A DNA stretch of 31,727 bases from positions 1 through 31,727 of the IMG/VR virus record IMGVR_UViG_3300034063_000992. The stretch is one strand, 5' to 3'. The notes under the pieces were generated by a model. The model did no database searches. It saw only the letters and a list, made by a program, of their open reading frames with translations, and was not told the DNA's origin. The translations under genes were made by a program, and so were the position numbers. This document shows positions 15,136 through 20,915 of the stretch, piece after piece; the first letter of the stretch is position 1, and every line of letters begins with the position of its first letter. The DNA comes from a virus.

Positions 15136-15296
15136 TGTTTAAAGTTCAAACTTGGTATCGTGATCAGTTTTGGGAATGGTGTCAAAAGAATAATATCCTT
15201 TGCGAATATATGGGCACCACACCGAGAGAGGAAACAGATACGTGGTATATCGGAAATACTAAAGATAGAACTTTGGCTATATTAAGATGGGGTTGA
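15135..15296 (+). CDS. LxW array gene 12, 53 aa
   Basis: The shortest member: TAATG overlap, then FWEWCQKNNILCEYMG (central motif), TWYIGNTKDRTLAILRWG. It appears to be the minimal unit of the family. The array ends here and the spacing opens to 17 bases. Confidence 0.74.
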   Translation: MFKVQTWYRDQFWEWCQKNNILCEYMGTTPREETDTWYIGNTKDRTLAILRWG

Positions 15297-15300
15297 CTTC

Positions 15301-15308
15301 GATAAATA
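15301..15308 (+). promoter_or_regulatory. T4-late-promoter-like box GATAAATA
   Basis: Matches TATAAATA at 7 of 8. The +1 expected six bases later is 15314, exactly the A of the SDR-like gene's ATG, so its late mRNA would be leaderless. No Shine-Dalgarno is visible for this gene, which is consistent. Confidence 0.5.
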
Positions 15309-15313
15309 TTAAA

Positions 15314-15799
15314 ATGAAATACGCAATCACAGGTCATACAAGCGGTATAGGCAAAAATATTTTTGAAAAATTATCTCCTGATATTATTGGCTTTAGTAAA
15401 AGCACAGATTATGATATAACAAAGTTTATTGATCGACAACGGATTATTCAAGAATCAAAGGATTGCGACATTTTCATAAATAATGCTCATGACGGATTTG
15501 GACAAACATTATTATTAATAGAACTGTTTAGAGAATGGAAAAATTTAGATAAGACTATAATAAATGTCGGAAGTCGAATATCTGAAATAATTTTACCAGA
15601 CAACAGATTAGACCTTCTTTACTATCAATCTGAAAAATTAATTTTAAAAAATATGAGTCAAAGACTTATCGGAAAATGTAAAATTAAATATAAATGGTTT
15701 TCCTACGTAGGTACTGAAAAAATTTTAAAAAAATATCCTCACTTTACGCAAGATGATTATATCACCGAAGATCAAGCTGCAAAAATTATTTTATCTTGA
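15314..15799 (+). CDS. Short-chain dehydrogenase-like protein, truncated
   Basis: A 161-residue protein with the nucleotide-binding start of an SDR, ITGHTSGIGK (residues 5-14, TGxxxGIG). NNAHDG (56-61) stands for NNAG, IINVGSRIS holds the catalytic-type Ser, and YQSEK (Tyr104...Lys108) is the YxxxK pair. Classical SDRs are ~250 residues; this one stops after the catalytic core and lacks the usual C-terminal substrate region. Substrate unknown. I chose the ATG at 15314 over one at 15287 because the Rossmann strand starts there. Confidence 0.75.
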   Translation: MKYAITGHTSGIGKNIFEKLSPDIIGFSKSTDYDITKFIDRQRIIQESKDCDIFINNAHDGFGQTLLLIELFREWKNLDKTIINVGSRISEIILPDNRLDLLYYQSEKLILKNMSQRLIGKCKIKYKWFSYVGTEKILKKYPHFTQDDYITEDQAAKIILS

Positions 15800-15824
15800 C
15801 ATCTAACATAATAGAGTGTATAAT
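15796..15824 (+). promoter_or_regulatory. Perfect sigma70 promoter, TTGACA-N17-TATAAT
   Basis: TTGACA at 15796-15801 overlaps the SDR-like stop codon; TATAAT is at 15819-15824 with a 17-base spacer. Transcription should begin near 15831 and run into the zinc-ribbon gene and the MNERI array. Confidence 0.9.
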
Positions 15825-15840
15825 ATACACATGTTCAACT

Positions 15841-15860
15841 TAATTGCCAGGAGGCAATTA
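15841..15860 (+). promoter_or_regulatory. Hairpin presenting the Shine-Dalgarno in its loop
   Basis: TAATTGCC (15841-15848) pairs with GGCAATTA (15853-15860) around an AGGA tetraloop. The ribosome-binding site AGGAGG (15849-15854) spans loop and stem, and the last stem base is the A of the ATG (15860). This could tune translation by temperature, protein binding or ribosome occupancy. Confidence 0.65.
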
Positions 15861-16066
15861 TGGATTTACCCAAAATACCTTGTACCACCTGTCATAGAAC
15901 TACTCGTTTGCCTACGCAGCAGTGGTGGTCGCTACGTAACTATTATGGATTCAGCGGCGACTTCTGTCCCAGTTGCTATGACAAGATTAGCCACGATAGT
16001 TATGGTCGGCCCCGTCGTCCCAAAGACTACACTTTTATGCTTTTGAAGTTTGGAGTAAAATCATGA
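15860..16066 (+). CDS. Zinc-ribbon small protein, 68 aa
   Basis: Two Cys pairs (CTTC at 8-11 and CPSC near 36-39) form a treble-clef or zinc-ribbon. Residues between are Trp/Arg-rich. The C-terminus FMLLKFGVKS ends exactly like the MNERI family although the rest is unrelated; its GGAG (in TTT GGA GTA) is the Shine-Dalgarno for the next gene. First gene after a consensus promoter. Confidence 0.78.
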   Translation: MDLPKIPCTTCHRTTRLPTQQWWSLRNYYGFSGDFCPSCYDKISHDSYGRPRRPKDYTFMLLKFGVKS

Positions 16067-16311
16067 ACGAACGAATTGTAAAACTTATCTCCGAGGCTGA
16101 TGCTCATGCTCGGTCTATTGCTGACAAGTATTCTCCCGATAGCGGCGAAGTTAGCTACTTGTGGGAAGATGCGTTCCGTAAAAAGTTCGCCGAGTTGATT
16201 GTTCAGGAGTGTGCTTACATTGTAGAGAACAGCCCATGGCAGCTTCGGCGTGGATATAAGGCAATAGATCAAGCCAATTTAGTCAAACAACATTTCGGAG
16301 TAAAATCATGA
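16063..16311 (+). CDS. MNERI-family protein 1, 82 aa
   Basis: MNERIVKLISEADAHA, then a variable linker, KKFAELIVQECAYIVEN near residue 41, and LVKQHFGVKS. ATGA overlap with the zinc-ribbon gene. Mostly helical by appearance, with a conserved Cys in the central block. Function unknown; I recall similar proteins as unknowns in environmental phages. Confidence 0.85.
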   Translation: MNERIVKLISEADAHARSIADKYSPDSGEVSYLWEDAFRKKFAELIVQECAYIVENSPWQLRRGYKAIDQANLVKQHFGVKS

Positions 16312-16574
16312 ACGAACGAATTTTTGAACTTGCCAAACAGGCGGGTTTTATCGAAGAGGACGGTGGCAACAATCTTCACGTATTTGATGGCTATGAGGCA
16401 ATAACGTGTACAGAAGAACTCAAAAAGTTCGCCGAGTTGATTGTAGGGGAATGTTATGAGACAATAAAGAAGGATATGGAATTGGCACATATCCAATTGA
16501 TCCCAATAGATTTTGGGATTTATGCTAATGGCAGGCTACGCCGAATTATTAAAGAACACTTCGGAGTTGAATAA
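16308..16574 (+). CDS. MNERI-family protein 2, 88 aa
   Basis: MNERIFELAKQAGF, acidic linker, LKKFAELIVGECYETI around residues 39-54, then a long variable piece and RIIKEHFGVE. Starts in ATGA with gene 1. Confidence 0.85.
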   Translation: MNERIFELAKQAGFIEEDGGNNLHVFDGYEAITCTEELKKFAELIVGECYETIKKDMELAHIQLIPIDFGIYANGRLRRIIKEHFGVE

Positions 16575-16783
16575 TGAACGAACGAATCTATGAACTTGCC
16601 GTAGAAACGGGTATCATCAAGGAAGAAGAAGGCTACTACTGGATTCAATCTGTTGATACCTTAGAAAAGTTCGCCGAGAGGATTGTTCGGGAATGTGCCG
16701 AAATAAGTGAAAATTATGCAGGTGGATCGATGCCAGTATTGATTGCATGTGCTATAAAAGAACATTTCGGAGTTGAAGAATGA
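16574..16783 (+). CDS. MNERI-family protein 3, 69 aa
   Basis: MNERIYELAVETGI, EKFAERIVRECAEI from about residue 34, AIKEHFGVEE. TAATG overlap with protein 2. Slight variant of the central block (AERIV for AELIV). Confidence 0.85.
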   Translation: MNERIYELAVETGIIKEEEGYYWIQSVDTLEKFAERIVRECAEISENYAGGSMPVLIACAIKEHFGVEE

Positions 16784-16986
16784 GATTGGAGCGAGTTGAG
16801 TACAGTAAACAACACTGGTATATGACCGTATACCTTCACTGTGACTACAATCTAGTACGAAGAATTGGTGGTGGCTCCACAAAAGATTGGGAATTGGTTC
16901 AAGGAAATTTGGACTTGGATCTATTTGACGAGTGGATGGAAGAACTGCTACAAAAGCATTTAGAATCTAATAGATGGAGCCAATAA
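16780..16986 (+). CDS. Small hypothetical, 68 aa, inserted in the array
   Basis: Unrelated to MNERI proteins: a beta-like start (RLERVEYSKQHWYMTVYLH), then an acidic helix (DLDLFDEWMEELLQKHL). It ends NRWSQ, whose GGAG supplies the next gene's ribosome-binding site. ATGA overlap upstream, TAATG downstream. Confidence 0.72.
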   Translation: MRLERVEYSKQHWYMTVYLHCDYNLVRRIGGGSTKDWELVQGNLDLDLFDEWMEELLQKHLESNRWSQ

Positions 16987-17213
16987 TGAACGAAAGAATT
17001 TGTGAACTTGCACTACAGGCTGGTGAATATGTAAATGTTTATATTGGGCATGTGGATTGGCATAGACAATTTCATCAAAAGTTCGCCGAGTTGATTGTTA
17101 AGGAATGTGCTGACCTTTATGATAAATCGGCAGATGACTGGTTTGGTACAGACACAAAATATATTCTAAAACTATATGCTGAACGAATTAAAAAACATTT
17201 CGGAGTTGAATGA
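16986..17213 (+). CDS. MNERI-family protein 4, 75 aa
   Basis: MNERICELALQAGEY, HQKFAELIVKECADLYD near residue 31, RIKKHFGVE. TAATG overlap with the preceding unrelated gene. Confidence 0.85.
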   Translation: MNERICELALQAGEYVNVYIGHVDWHRQFHQKFAELIVKECADLYDKSADDWFGTDTKYILKLYAERIKKHFGVE

Positions 17214-17422
17214 TGCCCACTAAACTAATAGTAGATGAATATACTAAATCAAAAATGCCAGAGTACATTGGGCTAACAATAATACCAAAATACTGGCACT
17301 GCGATAATGAAGATTTGATCTATTGTGAGTGTTTAGAAAATCCACAATTAGACGGTTACATTTTTTATCTTTTTCTAGAGAATTGGAATATAGAAACCGA
17401 CTTTAGGTTTGGAGTTGAATGA
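17210..17422 (+). CDS. Small hypothetical with grafted FGVE end, 70 aa
   Basis: MMPTKLIVDEYTKSKMPEYIG...YCECLENPQLDGYIFYLFLENW is unlike the MNERI family, yet it ends FRFGVE with the same TTTGGAGTTGAATGATG junction. The start is at 17210 or the second ATG at 17213. It shows that the terminal motif travels independently of the protein body. Confidence 0.7.
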   Translation: MMPTKLIVDEYTKSKMPEYIGLTIIPKYWHCDNEDLIYCECLENPQLDGYIFYLFLENWNIETDFRFGVE

Positions 17423-17544
17423 TGAGTGATAAAGACTTTCTGTTATGGTTAGCTGCAAGGCTTGTAAATGTTCATGGCGAACATGAACTAACAGATTTTG
17501 TCATCAAATTAAAGGAGATTGCAAATGAACGAACGAATCCGTGA
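17422..17544 (+). CDS. Small conserved-type phage protein, 40 aa
   Basis: MSDKDFLLWLAARLVNVHGE...DFVIKLKEIA: a short helical protein I recall from many phages (DKDFLxWIxxRLVxVxGE), function unknown. The start is at 17422 (or 17419, ATGATG). Its C-terminus runs 20 bases into the next MNERI gene in another frame, and its AAAGGAG is that gene's Shine-Dalgarno. Confidence 0.75.
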   Translation: MSDKDFLLWLAARLVNVHGEHELTDFVIKLKEIANERTNP

Positions 17545-17740
17545 ACTTGTCGAGCAGTGTACTTCATGGTCTGATGGTAGTACTTGGACTTCCCGAGAAG
17601 TATTTGACAAGAAAAAATTCGCCGAGTTATTAATTCGGGAATGTGCAGCGTATGTCAAAAATTCAAATTGCTTTACTTACGCTAGTCAAGCAGACTTATG
17701 TGCTGAAAGAATGACACAACATTTCGGAGTTGAACAATGA
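17525..17740 (+). CDS. MNERI-family protein 5, 71 aa
   Basis: MNERIRELVEQCTSW, Ser/Thr-rich linker, KKKFAELLIRECAAYVK around residue 30, RMTQHFGVEQ. I chose the ATG at 17525 after AAAGGAG; a 17519 start has no support. Confidence 0.84.
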   Translation: MNERIRELVEQCTSWSDGSTWTSREVFDKKKFAELLIRECAAYVKNSNCFTYASQADLCAERMTQHFGVEQ

Positions 17741-17949
17741 CCAAGCTATCAGATGTGCCACACGATAAGGTAATAGGGTTGCAGGTAATTAGCCATAGAG
17801 GCACCAGAGGCATAGTGACTGAAGCATATAGAGACACCCGCTATAGAGAAGATGATGTTGATGGTTATTTTATTCACATTAAATGGGATAATGGTAATAT
17901 AAGCAGGCAACGCCATTATCTGTTAGAATCAGTGGAGGTTATTGAATAA
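17737..17949 (+). CDS. Small SH3/KOW-like protein, 70 aa
   Basis: MTKLSDVPHDKVIGLQVISHRGTRGIVTEA...YFIHIKWDNGN reads as a five-stranded barrel: a glycine-centred GTRGIVTE turn followed by an IKWDNG strand. I have seen similar phage proteins without a function. Ends GGAGGTTATTGAATAATG, an AGG-type ribosome site for the next gene. Confidence 0.72.
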   Translation: MTKLSDVPHDKVIGLQVISHRGTRGIVTEAYRDTRYREDDVDGYFIHIKWDNGNISRQRHYLLESVEVIE

Positions 17950-18182
17950 TGAACGAACGAATTAAAGAACTTGCAAAACAGGCCGGAATGTGGCGTCAAC
18001 ATTATGATATTGGTGAAGAATCTCCTAGCAATTTGGAAGAGTTCGCCGAACTGATTGTTCAAGAATGTGTTACAATTTGCGAACAACAAAGAACAAAGAT
18101 TTTGCAAAACCCTAGCGACCCAAGTTGGACTGAGCATTTAGCAGAAGTTCAAAACAATATTAAACAACACTTTGGAGTTTAA
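17949..18182 (+). CDS. MNERI-family protein 6, 77 aa
   Basis: MNERIKELAKQAGMW, LEEFAELIVQECVTICEQQ from about residue 30, NNIKQHFGV with TTTGGAG. TAATG overlap with the barrel protein. Confidence 0.85.
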   Translation: MNERIKELAKQAGMWRQHYDIGEESPSNLEEFAELIVQECVTICEQQRTKILQNPSDPSWTEHLAEVQNNIKQHFGV

Positions 18183-18184
18183 GA

Positions 18185-18439
18185 ATGATCGAAGTGATGA
18201 AAGACTGTCCATTTTGCGGCCATCCTATGGATATGGCCGATCCGGATACCCTGTATCCTACTGGTACAGGATGGAAACTTCAGCCCAATGGTATAAAGTC
18301 CTATCATTCGTTCCATGCGGTACCCAAAGAACAATGGTGCTATAGTATTCACTGTGTCACTACTAGTGGAGGTTGCGGAGTGGAGATAAGCGGCGATTCT
18401 GCGCAGGAATGCATTGACAGATGGAATAAGCGAGTATGA
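18185..18439 (+). CDS. Lar-like zinc-finger protein, 84 aa
   Basis: KDCPFCGHPMDM at the N-terminus supplies one Cys pair (8 and 11) and SIHCVTTSGGCG another near 57-64. The end ECIDRWNKR is the typical tail of Lar-type (restriction-alleviation-like) phage zinc proteins. Lar of Rac prophage modulates type I restriction; for such phage relatives the role is unproven. An ATG at 18197 is an alternative start. Confidence 0.75.
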   Translation: MIEVMKDCPFCGHPMDMADPDTLYPTGTGWKLQPNGIKSYHSFHAVPKEQWCYSIHCVTTSGGCGVEISGDSAQECIDRWNKRV

Positions 18440-18720
18440 ACGAACGAATTCGTGAACTATACCAGCAGGCTCACATGGTTAGAGAATATCCAGCAGATGA
18501 TCCTATGCGTGGTGGCAATCCTCCTACCGTATATTGGGGTGGTGAGCGTAGTGCTGAAAAATTCGCCGAACTCATTGTTCGAGAATGTATTATGATTTGT
18601 TGGCCTGGCGGAGAATCGGATGTTCTGTATGAGCAGGCCAGTGCAATAGACAAGGCCTTTATTGATGGACAAGATGCGTGTGTAGAACGATTGAAACAAC
18701 ATTTCGGAGTTGAATCGTGA
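18436..18720 (+). CDS. MNERI-family protein 7, 94 aa
   Basis: The longest member: MNERIRELYQQAHMV, a Pro/Gly-rich linker, AEKFAELIVRECIMICW around residue 40, RLKQHFGVES. ATGA overlap upstream. The 16 bases GGAGTTGAATCGTGAA at its end (18706-18721) recur at 18865-18880. Confidence 0.85.
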   Translation: MNERIRELYQQAHMVREYPADDPMRGGNPPTVYWGGERSAEKFAELIVRECIMICWPGGESDVLYEQASAIDKAFIDGQDACVERLKQHFGVES

Positions 18721-18872
18721 AAACTGAAACGGTAGTTCTAAAAATTGAAAAACGGGTAAATGAGGCTAATGAATTAGAACCTAACCTCTATACAGTAATT
18801 GAAAATGATGTTATACTCTTTACTACACACGATGCTGTCTATGCTCTACAGGCAGTGTTGAACAGGAGTTGA
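18717..18872 (+). CDS. Small hypothetical, 51 aa (GTG start)
   Basis: MKTETVVLKIEKRVNEANELEPNLY..: strand, helix, strand and a short helix. The GTG overlaps the TGA of protein 7. Its terminal AACAGGAGTTGA reuses the array junction sequence in a different reading frame (NRS instead of GVES). Confidence 0.72.
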   Translation: MKTETVVLKIEKRVNEANELEPNLYTVIENDVILFTTHDAVYALQAVLNRS

Positions 18873-18875
18873 ATC

Positions 18876-19082
18876 GTGAATCCAATGTATCTAACCCTTG
18901 ATGATGTAAAGCACAAATTAGGTCTTCCTTGGGAAGGTGTAGCGTTTGCGGTTGATGCCCCCGAGGCAATTTACCGTAAAATCAAGCAACGACCTTATTG
19001 GCAATGGATTAAGTCAGATCAAGATATGGCTCAATTCCGTAAAATCTTTAATGAAAGTGTGATTGTAGGTAGTGTAAAATGA
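18876..19082 (+). CDS. Small hypothetical, 68 aa (GTG start)
   Basis: MNPMYLTLDDVKHKLGLPWEGVAFAVDAPEAIYRKIKQRP...: appears helical with a winged-helix-like first half. GTG follows AGGAG by 8 bases. Overlaps the next gene at ATGA. Family unknown. Confidence 0.7.
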   Translation: MNPMYLTLDDVKHKLGLPWEGVAFAVDAPEAIYRKIKQRPYWQWIKSDQDMAQFRKIFNESVIVGSVK

Positions 19083-19231
19083 CTGATTTAGAAACTTTCT
19101 TACTGCTAATTCTTGCTTGGATTGACGGTATTATTTTGGGATATATTATTTGGGCACCTACAACACCTTACAAACAGGGCCTGATTAACGGATTGAGTCT
19201 AAAGTTTATTTGGGGTAGGTTTGTAAAATGA
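19079..19231 (+). CDS. Single-pass membrane micro-protein, 50 aa
   Basis: MTDLETFLLLILAWIDGIILGYIIW forms one hydrophobic helix (residues ~6-25) with an Asp in the middle, then a short polar tail (TPYKQGL..) ending FVK. ATGA overlaps on both sides. Function unknown. Confidence 0.72.
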   Translation: MTDLETFLLLILAWIDGIILGYIIWAPTTPYKQGLINGLSLKFIWGRFVK

Positions 19232-19413
19232 ACGAACGATTAAAGCAATTAATGCAGGAAGCAGGGTATGCTGCACCTGAAATTGCCGGCAGGGCCAATA
19301 AACTTGCCGAACTGATTGTTCGGGAATGTGCCAATCGCGCAAGTTGGGCGCAGGACACAAACGAAGCAGATATTGGTGGCGAGGTATTGAAACATTTAGG
19401 AGTTTCGGAATGA
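19228..19413 (+). CDS. MNERI-family protein 8, 61 aa
   Basis: The shortest copy: MNERLKQLMQEAGY, NKLAELIVRECANRASW, LKHLGVSE. The terminal motif is diverged (HLGV for HFGV, TTAGGAGTT). ATGA overlap upstream; AGGAG gives the next gene's ribosome site. Confidence 0.84.
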   Translation: MNERLKQLMQEAGYAAPEIAGRANKLAELIVRECANRASWAQDTNEADIGGEVLKHLGVSE

Positions 19414-19553
19414 AACCAAAAACTTGGACATTTTGGGTCCGTGCTATGACCAGTGTAGGAACCTCAAAGTATATTAAGTTTGTTCGGAAGAGCGACTATG
19501 ACAAACTGGCCAAGGAACTTATTGAACTAAAGAAGACACTGGAGATCAAATGA
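19410..19553 (+). CDS. Small basic hypothetical, 47 aa
   Basis: MKPKTWTFWVRAMTSVGTSKYIKFV, then a Lys-rich helix (DYDKLAKELIELKKTLEIK). Chosen start 19410 at the ATGA junction. The CTGGAG of its last codons precedes the next ATG. Confidence 0.68.
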   Translation: MKPKTWTFWVRAMTSVGTSKYIKFVRKSDYDKLAKELIELKKTLEIK

Positions 19554-19738
19554 TGAACGAAGGAATACAAAAACCTGCTCCAGAACTTACTGTAGAGGAA
19601 ATGATACACTGTTTCCATAATCCAGTAGGTAAAAGAAGTTTGGCAGAACTGGATGATGTAATTGACGAAATTATTGATCGTAATCCAGACTTTGTTGAAA
19701 AACTTAACAAAATTATTTCAAGGAAAAATAATGCGTAA
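19553..19738 (+). CDS. Small acidic hypothetical with MNEGI start
   Basis: The start (19553, or 19550) reads ATGAACGAAGGAATA, one base-change pattern away from the MNERI block, but the remainder (KPAPELTVEEMIHCFHN...LDDVIDEIIDRNPDFVEKL) has neither the FAELIV nor the HFGV block. It may be a chimera that took a family start. Confidence 0.68.
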   Translation: MNEGIQKPAPELTVEEMIHCFHNPVGKRSLAELDDVIDEIIDRNPDFVEKLNKIISRKNNA

Positions 19739-19976
19739 TCGCTATGGCGTCGAATACCATTTTGAAAAGGTTGAAGAAAATCTTTATACTATTGTAGGAG
19801 ATCTAGAATATTGGAGGTACGGTGGCAACGAGGGCGAAGAAACTATCGACTACAATAATATAGCCTTTGCTGATCCTAGTGGTGGTCCATTTATTAGTAA
19901 AGGATATCCCATTGAAGGTCGCAAAGTAGTTCGTATTAGTATGGTTAATGAACAACTATATTTTGAGGTTGAATAA
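19731..19976 (+). CDS. Hypothetical, 81 aa
   Basis: MRNRYGVEYHFEKVEENLYTIVGD...: beta-rich with an acidic GNEGEETIDY loop and a C-terminal VVRISMVNEQLYFEVE strand pair. ATG at 19731 overlaps the preceding stop; AAGGA lies 10 bases upstream. TAATG into the next gene. Confidence 0.75.
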   Translation: MRNRYGVEYHFEKVEENLYTIVGDLEYWRYGGNEGEETIDYNNIAFADPSGGPFISKGYPIEGRKVVRISMVNEQLYFEVE

Positions 19977-20305
19977 TGACAAAAAATCCTGACGTTTGGG
20001 TTATTGTAGAACTGTCTGGACTCAAGGTAAAAAATAGATACCATCGTATCCTAGCAGGCTGGTATGGTGGGTTTGCCGGAAGTGACAGTTGGCAAATGAG
20101 CAGTGGTGTTACTAAAATCGTAGATCAAGGTACCTACTGGGAAATTCATAACACCAGTGGTAGTATCTACAATTGCCATAAAGAAATTGAACGATTTAGC
20201 GGTTATACACAAAATGTCTATCATAGTTACCAAGAAGAAAACTGTGATGATATTCGTATTAATCACGTTCCATTTGAATCTATTAGAGAACTATATGAAT
20301 CTTGA
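19976..20305 (+). CDS. Hypothetical, 109 aa
   Basis: TKNPDVWVIVELSGLKVKNRYHRILAGWYGGFAGSDSWQMSSG.. then a Tyr/Cys-rich second half; strands dominate. Similar unknowns occur in large phages in my recollection. Overlaps its neighbour by 11 bases. Confidence 0.75.
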   Translation: MTKNPDVWVIVELSGLKVKNRYHRILAGWYGGFAGSDSWQMSSGVTKIVDQGTYWEIHNTSGSIYNCHKEIERFSGYTQNVYHSYQEENCDDIRINHVPFESIRELYES

Positions 20306-20915
20306 CGCTTTTAACATCGATGACATTCTTAAAGTACACCCAAAATTGGTCGTACATAATGATGATCTGCAAATGTACGAACGGCTGAACATTAAAAACC
20401 ATGAGGCCGTTATTGCTGGCGGGTGTGCTCTTAGTTGGTATACTCGACAACCTGTAGGTAAAAAAGATATCGATATTTGGTTTCCTAATCAAAAACGACT
20501 CGAAGCAATGAGTCAAGAATTGCTATCGAATTCTAAATTTAGAAAAGTCTACGATACTAAAGATGCCGAAACTTATAAGTACCAAAAACCAGATTCTGAA
20601 TACTACAGAATTCAATTGATTAAGAATCGGTTTTTTGCTTATCCTACAGATGTAATCGATGCTTTTGATATTACCGTATGTCAAATTGCCACTGATGGTG
20701 AAACTTGGTGGATTGGTGATCAATTCTCACAGGACCTAAAAAATCGTCGACTACGTTTGATCAAAACACATTCCGGTAGTGTTAAACGACTGTTAAAATA
20801 CTGGACCTATGGATTCCAACCAGAAGACACAGAACTACAAGCAATTATTGACAATCTCGAAGTAAAGTGGGATTATGAATCTAATACAGACGAGGAATAT
20901 GCAAATGCGATCTGA
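20295..20915 (+). CDS. Nucleotidyltransferase-fold protein, 206 aa
   Basis: AVIAGGCALSWYTRQPVGKKDIDIWFPN shows the Gly42-Gly43 ... Asp58-x-Asp60 signature of the pol-beta nucleotidyltransferase superfamily. A helical middle (RLEAMSQELLSN) and a beta/alpha C-terminal half (DAFDITVCQIA, RRLRLIKTHSGSVKRLLKYW) follow. A third catalytic Asp could be in DAFDIT. Substrate is unknown: RNA, protein or small molecule. The ATG at 20295 begins the conserved-looking sequence. Confidence 0.7.
   Translation: MNLDAFNIDDILKVHPKLVVHNDDLQMYERLNIKNHEAVIAGGCALSWYTRQPVGKKDIDIWFPNQKRLEAMSQELLSNSKFRKVYDTKDAETYKYQKPDSEYYRIQLIKNRFFAYPTDVIDAFDITVCQIATDGETWWIGDQFSQDLKNRRLRLIKTHSGSVKRLLKYWTYGFQPEDTELQAIIDNLEVKWDYESNTDEEYANAI

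Larger units (their letters stand above)
12459..15296 (+). repeat. Head-to-tail array of 12 LxW-family genes
   Basis: Twelve consecutive short genes (53-110 aa) have products that end in versions of (K/D)xAxLFxL(R/K)W plus 0-7 residues. A weaker central W(C/A)xxx...G motif occurs in most; other residues differ strongly. Each gene overlaps or abuts the next. Where the motif codons are AAA TGG, the next ATG lies inside them. Where they are AGG TGG, they make a Shine-Dalgarno 5-9 bases before the next start. The individual genes follow. Confidence 0.85.
16063..19738 (+). repeat. MNERI-family gene array with interleaved unrelated small genes
   Basis: Eight genes share three nucleotide-level blocks. 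The first is ATGAACGAACGAAT at the start (MNERI). The second is a central TTCGCCGA...ATTGTTCGGGAATGTGC-type block (FAELIVRECA). The third is a terminal TTCGGAGTTGAA (HFGVE). Linkers differ completely in length and sequence. Unrelated small genes are inserted between family members and often share the same terminal junction. Nearly every junction is ATGA or TAATG. A ninth, degenerate start (MNEGI) is at 19553. Confidence 0.88.

Noticed and set aside
16063-19413. CRISPR-like array
   Set aside because: The conserved blocks are too far apart and lie inside open reading frames; there are no regular repeat-spacer units.
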